Source: Lysobacteraceae bacterium
GTDB lineage: Bacteria; Pseudomonadota; Gammaproteobacteria; Xanthomonadales; Rhodanobacteraceae
Direction of reading: 5' to 3'
NCBI GenBank assembly: GCA_018970895.1
Contig: JAGWVM010000006.1
Span: 1 to 50,291, forward strand
DNA: 50,291 nucleotides
The translations under genes and the position numbers were made by a program. The notes below the pieces were generated by a model. That model had not been told where the DNA came from, ran no database searches, and saw nothing but the letters and a program-made list of their open reading frames with translations. Positions 39,395 to 49,113 of this stretch are shown piece after piece (position 1 is the first letter of the stretch; each line of letters begins with the position of its first letter).

Positions 39395-40024
39395 ATGTCC
39401 ATGCGCCTGACTGTCCCGACCCTGTTCGCCGGCCTCGCCCTGGCCTTCGCCGCTCCTGCGCGCGGGGCTGTCGAGAGCTACCGTTTCGATCCGGTGCACA
39501 GCCAGGTGATGTTCAACATCACCCACGACGGCTACTCGCGCCCCTGGGGCCGATTCCACATCGCCCGCGGCTGGCTGCGTTTCGACCCGGAGCACTGGGA
39601 CCGCTCGTCCACCGAACTGGACATCGACCTGGACAGCCTGGACATGGGCGACGCCGACTGGAACAAGGCCGTGCTCAAACCCTCCCTGCTCGATGCTGCC
39701 GGCCACCGCTACGCGCACTTCGCCAGTACCTCGGTGGAACAGACCGACGCCACCCACGGCGTGATCCACGGCCGGCTCACCCTGCGCGGCGTGACGCGGG
39801 CGGTGGACGTGCCGTTCCAGTTCAACCGGCTCGCCCGCACCATCTTCGGCCTGCACACCGTGGCCGGCTTTTCCGCCACCGCCACACTGGACCGGCGCGA
39901 CTTCGGCATCACCGCCTTCAAGCACTCCATCGGCGACCAGGTGCTTGTGCGGCTGGAGATCGAGGCGATCCGCGACGACGGCGCCGCCCCCGCTTCCACC
40001 GCTTCTTCCAAGGACACGCCATGA
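39395..40024 (+). CDS. YceI family periplasmic protein (copy 1)
   Basis: Signal peptide MSMRLTVPTLFAGLALAFAAPARGAVESYRFDPVHSQVMFNITHDGYSRPWGRF...; GRLTLRGVTRAVDVPFQFN. Confidence 0.94.
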   Translation: MSMRLTVPTLFAGLALAFAAPARGAVESYRFDPVHSQVMFNITHDGYSRPWGRFHIARGWLRFDPEHWDRSSTELDIDLDSLDMGDADWNKAVLKPSLLDAAGHRYAHFASTSVEQTDATHGVIHGRLTLRGVTRAVDVPFQFNRLARTIFGLHTVAGFSATATLDRRDFGITAFKHSIGDQVLVRLEIEAIRDDGAAPASTASSKDTP

Positions 40025-40575
40025 GCCTTCGCAGCACCGACCGCCAGTGGGGCGGCGTCGCCAAGTTCTTCCACTGGATCACGGCGCTGGCGATCCTGGT
40101 CAACGGCGTGTGGGGCCTGCTGATGACCGACATGACGCCGTCGATGAGCAAGATCAGCGTGTATGCCTGGCACAAGTCGATCGGCCTCACCGTGCTGGCG
40201 CTGTTCCTGCTTCGCCTGGCGTGGCGTGCCTTCGACCGCCGCCCGAAGGACGAGCCCGGCCCGCGCTGGCAGCAGCTCGCGGCGCACGCGGTGCACGGCG
40301 TGCTTTACCTGATGATCGCGGCACTGCCGCTCACCGGCTGGTGGTTCAACTCGCTGCGCGGCTTCCCGCTGCAGTACTTCAAGCTGTTCAACCTGCCGGC
40401 CATCGCCGCCAAGAACGAGGACCTCGCCAAGGTCGCGCACGAGGCCCACGAGCTCTTGTTCTGGGCGCTGCTGCTGGTGCTGGTGGCGCACGTCGGCGCC
40501 GCACTCAAGCACCACGTGTTCGACAACGACAACGTGCTGCGTCGGATGCTGCCGTTCGGCCGTCCACGCGATTGA
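40021..40575 (+). CDS. Cytochrome b561 family protein
   Basis: MSLRSTDRQWGGVAKFFHWITALAILVNGVWGLL...WHKSIGLTVLALFLLRLAWR...LTGWWFNSL...AHVGAALKHHVFDNDNVLRRML; ATGA overlap with yceI copy 1. Confidence 0.95.
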   Translation: MSLRSTDRQWGGVAKFFHWITALAILVNGVWGLLMTDMTPSMSKISVYAWHKSIGLTVLALFLLRLAWRAFDRRPKDEPGPRWQQLAAHAVHGVLYLMIAALPLTGWWFNSLRGFPLQYFKLFNLPAIAAKNEDLAKVAHEAHELLFWALLLVLVAHVGAALKHHVFDNDNVLRRMLPFGRPRD

Positions 40576-40598
40576 CACGAACCGACCAGGAGATGCCC

Positions 40599-41147
40599 AT
40601 GAAGCGCCTTGCACCGTTTATTCTCGCGCTGGCCGTCTGCGGCACCGCCGCCGCCACCGACTACACCATGCAGCCCGCCGGCAGCACGCTGGCCTTCCAC
40701 GGCACTTTCCAGGGTGCCGGCTTCGACGGCCACTTCGGGAAGTTCGACGCGGCCATTGCCTACGACCCGGCTCATCTTGACGCCTCGAAGTTCGACGTCA
40801 CCGTCGACCTCGCCAGCGCCAGCACCGGTGACAAGGACCGCGACACCGCACTGCCCGGCAGCGACTTCTTCGACGTCGCCAAGTTTCCCAGGGCGCACTT
40901 CGTCACCACCGCGTTCCACCAGAACGGCAGCACGGTCACCGCGGACGGCACGCTCACCCTGCACGGCGTGACCAAGCCGGTGAGCCTCACGGTCGACTTC
41001 AAGCCGACCACCGCTGGTGCCACGCTCGACGTGAAGGGCACGGTCAAGCGGCTGGACTTCGGTGTGGGCGGCGGCGACTACGCCGACACCTCGGTGATCG
41101 CCAACGACGTGACGGTCACCGCGCACCTGAACCTCGTCGCCAAGTAA
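40599..41147 (+). CDS. YceI family periplasmic protein (copy 2)
   Basis: MKRLAPFILALAVCGTAAATDYTMQPAGSTLAFHGTFQGAGFDGHFGKFDAAIAYDPAHLDASKFDVTVDLASASTGDKDRDTALPGSDFFDVAKFPRAHFVTTAF. Confidence 0.95.
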   Translation: MKRLAPFILALAVCGTAAATDYTMQPAGSTLAFHGTFQGAGFDGHFGKFDAAIAYDPAHLDASKFDVTVDLASASTGDKDRDTALPGSDFFDVAKFPRAHFVTTAFHQNGSTVTADGTLTLHGVTKPVSLTVDFKPTTAGATLDVKGTVKRLDFGVGGGDYADTSVIANDVTVTAHLNLVAK

Positions 41148-41154
41148 GCCCGCC

Positions 41155-42498
41155 ATGCACGGCGGCGGCTGGTGGCGACGCCTGCGTGGCCGGTTCACGC
41201 CGGCCCGTGCGGCGGCGCCAACGCCGCGTGCGAGCGGTGACGCCCCCGATCTCGTCGCCGACAGTCTGCGCCACCTGCTGGACGATCCGCAGATCCCGCC
41301 CGGCGTGCGCGAGGCGATGGCCGCCGACTTCGCCCGCGTCGAGGCCATGCTGAAGCGGCTGGAGCACGGCGAGCTTCACGTCGCCGTGTTCGGCCGCGTC
41401 TCCGCCGGCAAGTCCGCGCTGGGCAACGCCCTGCTCGGCCGCGAGGCGTTCGCGGTCGGCGTGCTCCACGGCACCACCACCGAAGCAGCGCAGGCGCCGC
41501 TGGACGAAGCGGCCGCCGACGGCCTGGTGCTGGTCGACACCCCGGGCATCAACGAACTGGACGGCGAAGCGCGCGAACGCCTCGCCTTCGAGGTGGCCGA
41601 GATCAGCGACCTGGTGGTGTTCGTCTGCGACGGCGACCTCACCCGCGACGAACTGGACGCCCTGCGCACGCTCGCCGCCACCCAGCGCCCGCTGCTGCTG
41701 GCGCTGAACAAGGCCGACCGCTACGGCGAGGGCGAACGCACCGACCTGCTGGAACACCTGCGCGGCAAGGTCGCCGGCCTGGTCGCGCCGGACGACGTGC
41801 TCGCCGTCGCCGCACGTCCCGCGCCCCGGCGCGTGGTCGACGAACACGGCGAGCGACTGGAACCGATCCCGCCGCAGGTCGCCGCCCTGCGCGAACGCCT
41901 GCGCGCCATCGCCGAACGCGAAGGCCGCACGCTCAGCGCGCTCAACGCCGGCCTGCACGCCAGCCGCCTCACCGACCAGGTCAGCGCGCGCATCGCCGAA
42001 ACGCGCCGCAGCGTCGCCGCCCAGCTCATCCGCAACTACGCGCTGGCCAAGGGCCTCGCCGTCGCACTCAACCCGGTGCCGGTCGCCGACCTGCTCGCCG
42101 CCGCAGGACTCGATGCGGCGATGGTCGTGCAGCTCTCCCGCGTCTACGGCCTGCCGCTGACCCGCGCCGAATCCGGCCGCCTGGTCGCCACCATCTCCGC
42201 GCAACTGATCGCCCTGATGGGCGCGATCTGGGGCATGCAACTGGTCGCCTCCGCGCTCAAGGGCGTCAGCGCCGGCCTCTCCGTCCTCGTCACCGCCGCC
42301 GCCCAGGGCGCGATGGGCTACTACGCCACCGTCCTCATCGGTCGTGCCGCCGAACGCTACCTCGTCGCGGGCAAGTCGTGGGGCGCGCTGGGCGCCAAGC
42401 GCGCCGTCGCGGACGTGGTGGAGAGCCTGGATCGGGATTCGATCCTGCGGGAGGCACGGGAGGAGATCCTCAGGCGGCTGAAGTCGCAGCAGGCGTGA
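41155..42498 (+). CDS. Era-like GTPase with DUF697 domain
   Basis: P-loop GRVSAGKSALGNALLG; G3 VDTPGINELDGEA; G4 NKAD; DUF697 signature LNPVPVADLLAAAGLDAAMVVQLSRVYGLPLT. Confidence 0.92.
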   Translation: MHGGGWWRRLRGRFTPARAAAPTPRASGDAPDLVADSLRHLLDDPQIPPGVREAMAADFARVEAMLKRLEHGELHVAVFGRVSAGKSALGNALLGREAFAVGVLHGTTTEAAQAPLDEAAADGLVLVDTPGINELDGEARERLAFEVAEISDLVVFVCDGDLTRDELDALRTLAATQRPLLLALNKADRYGEGERTDLLEHLRGKVAGLVAPDDVLAVAARPAPRRVVDEHGERLEPIPPQVAALRERLRAIAEREGRTLSALNAGLHASRLTDQVSARIAETRRSVAAQLIRNYALAKGLAVALNPVPVADLLAAAGLDAAMVVQLSRVYGLPLTRAESGRLVATISAQLIALMGAIWGMQLVASALKGVSAGLSVLVTAAAQGAMGYYATVLIGRAAERYLVAGKSWGALGAKRAVADVVESLDRDSILREAREEILRRLKSQQA

Positions 42499-42586
42499 CA
42501 TTCCACAGCGCCGCGGGCAGGCGCGTGACGGACAGTGAGGCAAGGCTGCGACGAAATGGAGCCCATTCGCCATAGCAGCAGGGATA

Positions 42587-42993
42587 GTGTTGGCCAGTGG
42601 TGGCAGCTTTGTGGCTTGGAAACTGGGCCTGTTCGCGCCCGACCTCGCCCGGCTGGAAGGCCGCCTCTTCGAAGCGACCCCGCTGGTCGATCTGGACGGA
42701 CACCCGCATACCTACGGTGAACTTCGGGGACACGCGGTCACGCTGTGCTTCCGGGGCGCCTGGTGCGGCCCCTGGGCCACGATCCGGAAGCGTTCCGCCA
42801 CGTCCGGCCGATTGCCTCAGACACCGACCCGCTCGAGGTGCGCACCACGCTGGAACGCATCGGCTATGTCGGCCCGATATGGGTTGCCACCGGCGGCATG
42901 CCGCTGCTGCAGCGCTACGCGGGAAACACCCTTCGCGCGGTGCCTTACGAAGTCCGGCTCGACGCCGAGAGCCGGACCGTCGGGGCAAGTTAA
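42587..42993 (+). pseudogene. Degraded TlpA/thioredoxin-like gene (frameshifted, CxxC lost)
   Basis: Frame 2 from GTG 42587: MLASGGSFVAWKLGLFAPDLARLEGRLFEATPLVDLDGHPHTYGELRGHAVTLCFRGAWCGPW; homology-like sense continues in frame 1: GHDPEAFRHVRPIASDTDPLEVRTTLERIGYVGPIWVATGGMPLLQRYAGNTLRAVPYEVRLDAESRTVGAS*. Confidence 0.6.
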
Positions 42994-43025
42994 GGAATTG
43001 AAGATTAAAGGGAGGCAATTCATTC
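42985..43025. repeat. AT-rich tract resembling an interspersed repeat / RAYT-associated element end
   Basis: gcaagttaaggaattgaagattaaagggaggcaattcattc; sharply AT-rich against the surrounding GC-rich DNA. Repeat identity is from recollection of similar sequences, not a search. Confidence 0.35.
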
Positions 43026-43231
43026 GGCCTGATTCACCCGAGCCTCGGTCGGACGCAAGCGAGAGGCGGGCTGGAGCCAAGGGCCCATGTGCGCAACAAC
43101 CTGCGCATCGCCGCGTCGCCTCTGGAAGCACGCATGCGTCCCATCTACCATCGATCGGAGGACAGGGCTTCCGGATCGAGCCTTGCCTGCGCACCCGCAT
43201 CGATCCAGAGCCATTCCATGGAGCCCAGGCG

Positions 43232-44029
43232 ATGCCCCAGGGGTATCTTGATCCGCCCTTGTTCGAGATCAGCCGGTTCACGCAGAAGGTGTCGCTGGCG
43301 GATACGCCCTACTTCTACAACGACAACGGCAACCCCATCTATCTGGCCGAGCCGCCGAGCGGCGTCACGCCGCTGGAGCCCGCGCCGACCCACCCGCAGA
43401 TGGCGATGGGCCATGAGCACATCGTCTCGCAGGTGATCGGGGTCAAGCCCAACGCGCCCTACGGCGTGGAGACCCAGCTGCGCTTCGTGGCGGAGAAGGT
43501 GAGCTATCAGCCACTGTGGGCCACCCGCGATGTCGCCGCCGCGTTCGGCATCACCCTGGTCGAGAAGGGCCAGGCGGTGCGCCTGACGTGCCCGGTGGAG
43601 CAGCTCGATCAGGTGGAATACGAGTACGGCGTGTTCGCCGGACACTGGTCGCCCTACCAGAACACCGGCAGCCGGTTGCTGTCGGTGGTGTGCACGGATC
43701 TGGAGCACCACGATTTTCCCCACGTGTTCGCCTCGACCGACCCGAACTTTCCGCTGGTGATCTCGGTGGGGCGGTACTGGCCCAAGCTCGGCAGGATCCG
43801 CCTGGCCGACCTGTGGGTGCCGCAGGGCTCGGCGCTGTACATCCCGCCGAAGCCCGCACTGCCCGATGCGGAGTGCATCGACCTGCACAACAACCGCAAC
43901 TCGGCCCGCGCCTGCTGGGGCGACATCGAACACGACGGCATCCAGACCCACACGCTGCTGCAGCTCGAGCACGGCTACTTCTACTGGTACTGGAACGCCG
44001 TGGACACCAGCCACGGCCGCCCGATCTGA
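43232..44029 (+). CDS. Conserved-looking hypothetical protein, aromatic-rich, unknown function
   Basis: MPQGYLDPPLFEISRFTQKVSLADTPYFYNDNGNPIYLAEPP...VFAGHWSPYQNTGSRLLSVVCTDLEHHDFPHVFASTDPNFPLVISVGRYWPKLGRIRLADLWVPQGSALYIPPKP; no signal peptide. Confidence 0.7.
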   Translation: MPQGYLDPPLFEISRFTQKVSLADTPYFYNDNGNPIYLAEPPSGVTPLEPAPTHPQMAMGHEHIVSQVIGVKPNAPYGVETQLRFVAEKVSYQPLWATRDVAAAFGITLVEKGQAVRLTCPVEQLDQVEYEYGVFAGHWSPYQNTGSRLLSVVCTDLEHHDFPHVFASTDPNFPLVISVGRYWPKLGRIRLADLWVPQGSALYIPPKPALPDAECIDLHNNRNSARACWGDIEHDGIQTHTLLQLEHGYFYWYWNAVDTSHGRPI

Positions 44030-44047
44030 CCATCAGGAACCTGCACG

Positions 44048-45022
44048 ATGACGACCCCTGCCACGCATGCAAACGACACCGCTGCCTTCGACCCCGGCAG
44101 CTTCGAGGGCGACCACGCGGTCTACAAGACGCTGCTGGAATCGACCAACGCCATCCCCTGGAAGATCGACTGGCGCAGCATGCGTTTCGGCTACATCGGT
44201 CCACAGATCGAGCCGCTGCTGGGCTGGGCGCAGGACAGCTGGATGACGGTCGAGGACTGGGCCACGCGCATCCATCCGGAGGACCGCGAGCGGGCGGTGA
44301 ACTTCTGCGTATCGCAGTCGCAGGCCGGCGTGGACCACGAGGTGGACTACCGTGCGCTGACTCCGGACGGCAGCTACGTGTGGATCCGCGACGTGGTGCA
44401 CGTGGTGCGCGACGACAACGGCGAAGTGGATTGCCTTGTCGGCTTCATGTTCGACATCAGCGAGCGCAAGCAGGCCGAGGAGGAGCTGCTCCGCCTGCAG
44501 CGCGAACTGGAACGGCTCTCGCTGACCGACGGCCTGACCGGACTGTCCAACCGCCGCAAGTTCGACCAGCAGCTGGAACTTGAGTGGAAGGAGTCGCGCC
44601 GCAGCGGCAAGCCGCTCTCGCTGATCGTCATGGATATCGACTACTTCAAGCAGTTCAACGACCTGTACGGCCATATTGCCGGCGACGAATGCCTCAAGGC
44701 CATCGGCGGCATGCTGAAGGGTTTCGCCCGGCGACCGCGCGATGTGGCGGCCCGCTTCGGCGGCGAGGAGTTCGTGTTGCTGCTGCCGGACACCGACCAG
44801 GACGAGGCGCGCAAGCTGGCCGAAGAGTGCACCCGCGCTATCGCCGGGCTGGACATCGCCCATGAGGACTCGCAAGCCGGATGCCGCGTCACGGCCAGCT
44901 TCGGCATCGGCACCACCGTGGCGGCCTGGACCGACCCGCGCGCGTTCCTCGAGATCGTGGACCAGCAGCTCTACGCCGCCAAGCGCAACGGCAGGAACCG
45001 CATCGCGGCGGAAATCGCCTGA
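44048..45022 (+). CDS. PAS-GGDEF diguanylate cyclase
   Basis: PAS: IGPQIEPLLGWAQDSWMTVEDWATRIHPEDRE...; GGDEF domain LTDGLTGLSNRRKFDQQL...DIDYFKQFNDLYGHIAGDECL...RPRDVAARFGGEEF (I-site RxxD five residues before GGEEF). Confidence 0.96.
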   Translation: MTTPATHANDTAAFDPGSFEGDHAVYKTLLESTNAIPWKIDWRSMRFGYIGPQIEPLLGWAQDSWMTVEDWATRIHPEDRERAVNFCVSQSQAGVDHEVDYRALTPDGSYVWIRDVVHVVRDDNGEVDCLVGFMFDISERKQAEEELLRLQRELERLSLTDGLTGLSNRRKFDQQLELEWKESRRSGKPLSLIVMDIDYFKQFNDLYGHIAGDECLKAIGGMLKGFARRPRDVAARFGGEEFVLLLPDTDQDEARKLAEECTRAIAGLDIAHEDSQAGCRVTASFGIGTTVAAWTDPRAFLEIVDQQLYAAKRNGRNRIAAEIA

Positions 45023-45076
45023 ACCACTGAAGGTATCGGAATCGATCGGGAGCGAGGGGGCCGAGCTGTCGCCCGC

Positions 45077-45096
45077 CCCCGCCCCGGAAGGCGGGG
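45077..45096. terminator. GC hairpin between convergent genes (possible bidirectional terminator)
   Basis: CCCCGCC-CCGGAA-GGCGGGG, 7-bp perfect stem and 6-nt loop; no T-tract. Confidence 0.4.
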
Positions 45097-45193
45097 CCCT
45101 GCGGCCTTGCCCTCCAGACGCAAGACGCGTCGGCCGGCCCGCCCGACCCCGCGCACGCCCCCGGTCGCGTGACACGCGCCGCACGGCTTCCGC

Positions 45194-46996
45194 TCAGTTC
45201 ACGTGATCGAACTCCGGCATCGGTGCGAACAGCTCGCCCCGCTTCCAGGCCTGCGCGCCGGGACGCTGGTAGACCACCTGCCCGCCGACGACGGTGTACA
45301 GCACGCGGGTGCGCAGGATCTGGTCGGCCGGCATGGTCAGCAGGTTGCCGGAGAACACGGCCAGGTCGGCGCGCTTGCCGGGGCTGAGCGAGCCCAGCTG
45401 GTCGTCCTCGAAGATCGCGTAGGCGTTGTTCCAGGTGTAGGAGCGCAGCGCCTCGATGCGCGTTTTCGCCTGCGCGGGAAAGAACGCGGTGCCGTTGCCC
45501 TCGCGCCGGGTCACCGCGCAGTAGAAGCCGGCGATCGGGTTGGTGTCCTCCACCGGGGTGTCGCTGCCGTCCAGCACGATGGCGCCGCTGTCGATCAGCG
45601 TATGCCACACGTAGGCGCCTTCACGGGCCCGCTGCTCGCCCAGGTGCTGCACCACGAACGGCGCATCGGAACACGCGTGGATCGACTGCATCGAGGCGAT
45701 CACGCCGAGCTGCGCGAAGCGCGGGATGTCCGCCGGATCGAGGTGCTGCGCATGCTCGATGCGCCAGCGCAGGGCGTGCGCCGACGGATCCTTCGTGAAG
45801 ATGTCCTGGAAGGTGTCCAGCACCTCGCGGTTGGCGCGGTCGCCGATGGCGTGCACGGAGAGCTGGAAGCCGTCGCGCGCGGCGATCTCGGCGATCTGCC
45901 GGATCTCCGCCATCGAGACGACGTTCTTGCCGGTGATGCCGGGGTCGTCGTCGTAGGGCTTGAGGAACCACGCGCTGTGCGTGCCCAGCGCGCCGTCGGA
46001 GAGGATCTCGCCGATGCCGCGCACGGTGAAGTGGCCGTCGGCGGCATCGATGCTGCGGTAGCTCGCCAGCTTCGCGTCGAGCGCCGACACCGGCTCTTCG
46101 GCAATGTTCACGTACAGACGCAGCGGAATGCCCCTGGCCGCCTGCTGCTTGAGCCAGTCCACGGTGGCGAAGTCCTCGCCCATGTCGACGAAGCTGGTGA
46201 TGCCCTTGCTGACCTCGTTCTGCATCGCGAGCTGGAGCGCATGTTCGCGCCGCGCGGCCTGCACCGCCGGCGGCAGCGAATCGACGTGGTGCCGGTAGGC
46301 GGCGTAGACGGGCGCATCGGCGGTATCGCGCAGCATGCCGATAGCGTTGCCCTGCCCGTCGCGCACGATGGTGCCGCCGGCCGGGTCCGGCGTGTCGTGG
46401 CCGATGCCGGCGAGCTTCAGCGCCGCGCCATTGGCGAACACGGCGTGACCGCTGACGTGTTCCAGCAGCACCGGGTTGTCCGGCGATACCGCATCCAGGC
46501 TGGCCCGCAGCGGCAGGCCGTCGATGTTCGGCTGCGGCGCATGCGTCCACTTGCTCTGCTGCCAGCCCGACCCGACGATCCACTGCCCCGGCTTCGCCCT
46601 GGCCACGGCGGCCTTCACCATCGCCACGATGCCGTCCCAGTCCGGCGCCTTGCCCAGGTCAAGTTCGGTCAGCACCGTGCCGGTGCCGAGCAGGTGACCG
46701 TGACCCTCGATGAAACCCGGCGTGACGAAGGCGCCGTGCAGGTCCAGCACCCGGGTGTGCGGGCCGATGTAGTGCGCGATCGCCGCGTCGCTGCCCACCG
46801 CGGCGATGCGGCCGTCGCGGATCGCCAGCGCCTGCGCGTCGGGCTGCAGCGGGTCGAGGGTGGCGATGGTGGCATCGCGCAGCACCAGGTCGGCGGCCGG
46901 CAGCGCGGGCGGAAAACCCGCGATCGGCGCATCGGCGGCGGCGACCGCCAGGGAGCCCAGCAGCAGGGCCGGAAGACAGAGACAAAGCGCGCGCAT
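45194..46996 (-). CDS. Exported amidohydrolase family protein (YtcJ-like, amidohydrolase_3)
   Basis: Signal peptide MRALCLCLPALLLGSLAVAAADA; ADLVLRDATIATLDPLQPDAQALAIRDGRIAAVGSD...VTPGFIEGHGHLLG...SVHAIGDRANREVLDTF...GSDTPVEDTNPIAGFYCAVTRRE. Confidence 0.94.
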   Translation of the reverse strand: MRALCLCLPALLLGSLAVAAADAPIAGFPPALPAADLVLRDATIATLDPLQPDAQALAIRDGRIAAVGSDAAIAHYIGPHTRVLDLHGAFVTPGFIEGHGHLLGTGTVLTELDLGKAPDWDGIVAMVKAAVARAKPGQWIVGSGWQQSKWTHAPQPNIDGLPLRASLDAVSPDNPVLLEHVSGHAVFANGAALKLAGIGHDTPDPAGGTIVRDGQGNAIGMLRDTADAPVYAAYRHHVDSLPPAVQAARREHALQLAMQNEVSKGITSFVDMGEDFATVDWLKQQAARGIPLRLYVNIAEEPVSALDAKLASYRSIDAADGHFTVRGIGEILSDGALGTHSAWFLKPYDDDPGITGKNVVSMAEIRQIAEIAARDGFQLSVHAIGDRANREVLDTFQDIFTKDPSAHALRWRIEHAQHLDPADIPRFAQLGVIASMQSIHACSDAPFVVQHLGEQRAREGAYVWHTLIDSGAIVLDGSDTPVEDTNPIAGFYCAVTRREGNGTAFFPAQAKTRIEALRSYTWNNAYAIFEDDQLGSLSPGKRADLAVFSGNLLTMPADQILRTRVLYTVVGGQVVYQRPGAQAWKRGELFAPMPEFDHVN

Positions 46997-47090
46997 GTGG
47001 GGCTCCCCCTCGGGCTTGCGTGAAGCAACCGGGGCAGCCTAGGTAGCCGCCGCCGCCGGGTCAACGGCGCCGGCCGGCGACGCCGCGTGG

Positions 47091-47318
47091 CTAGCGCAGA
47101 AAGCCGCGTACGGCCGCCGCATCGAACGGCCAGTCCAGCTCGCGGCCGTCGCGGGTGTCGCGCAGCACCGGCACGCGGGTGCCGTAGCGCGCCTCCAGCT
47201 CGGGACTGTCGTCGACCCAGGCGCTGTCGAAATCCGGCGCGCGCGCCTCGGCCATCACTGCCAGCGCCATGTCGCACAGGTGGCAGTAGTCGCGCTGGTA
47301 GAGGATCAGGTGGCTCAT
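47091..47318 (-). CDS. Glutaredoxin family protein
   Basis: MSHLILYQRDYCHLCDMALAVMAEARAPDFDSAWVDDSPELEARYGTRVPVLRD; CHLC redox motif and RVPVLRD cis-Pro region. Confidence 0.9.
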   Translation of the reverse strand: MSHLILYQRDYCHLCDMALAVMAEARAPDFDSAWVDDSPELEARYGTRVPVLRDTRDGRELDWPFDAAAVRGFLR

Positions 47319-47399
47319 CAACACACGCGGGCGTACAGACGCCGGTCCGGGAGGAGCGCCTAGAATAGCGGCCCCTCACCCGCCTTCCGCAGCGCATCC

Positions 47400-48782
<1,383 letters not shown>

Positions 48783-48867
48783 GCGCGAGGTTGATTCTCC
48801 ATTTCACCGTTCGCCGGTTCACGGCCTGCCCTGGACACCTGCGGCATGCGGTTCAGCCCGTGCCGCG

Positions 48868-48877
48868 CCCCCCCCCC
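48868..48877. repeat. Poly-C homopolymer (C10)
   Basis: tgccgcgcccccccccctcg read directly. Confidence 0.85.
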
Positions 48878-49113
48878 TCGACCTCGGCTGGCGGTCCTGC
48901 TGCGGGCGTGATCACGGGCCTGGCCGGTCCTCCCGGGCAGCCTGGACGGCGGCGGCAGCGGCCCATCGGCCGAAGGACCATCGCGCGCGATGAGCCGGCA
49001 CCCGGGTCCGTGGCGCCGCGGTGCACTATGCGGAGCGGCGTGACAGCTCCCGCCCACTTTGCCACTATCGCCGGCTTGAACCGCGGCGGTCCGCGCCGCG
49101 TGGGGACTGCTCG

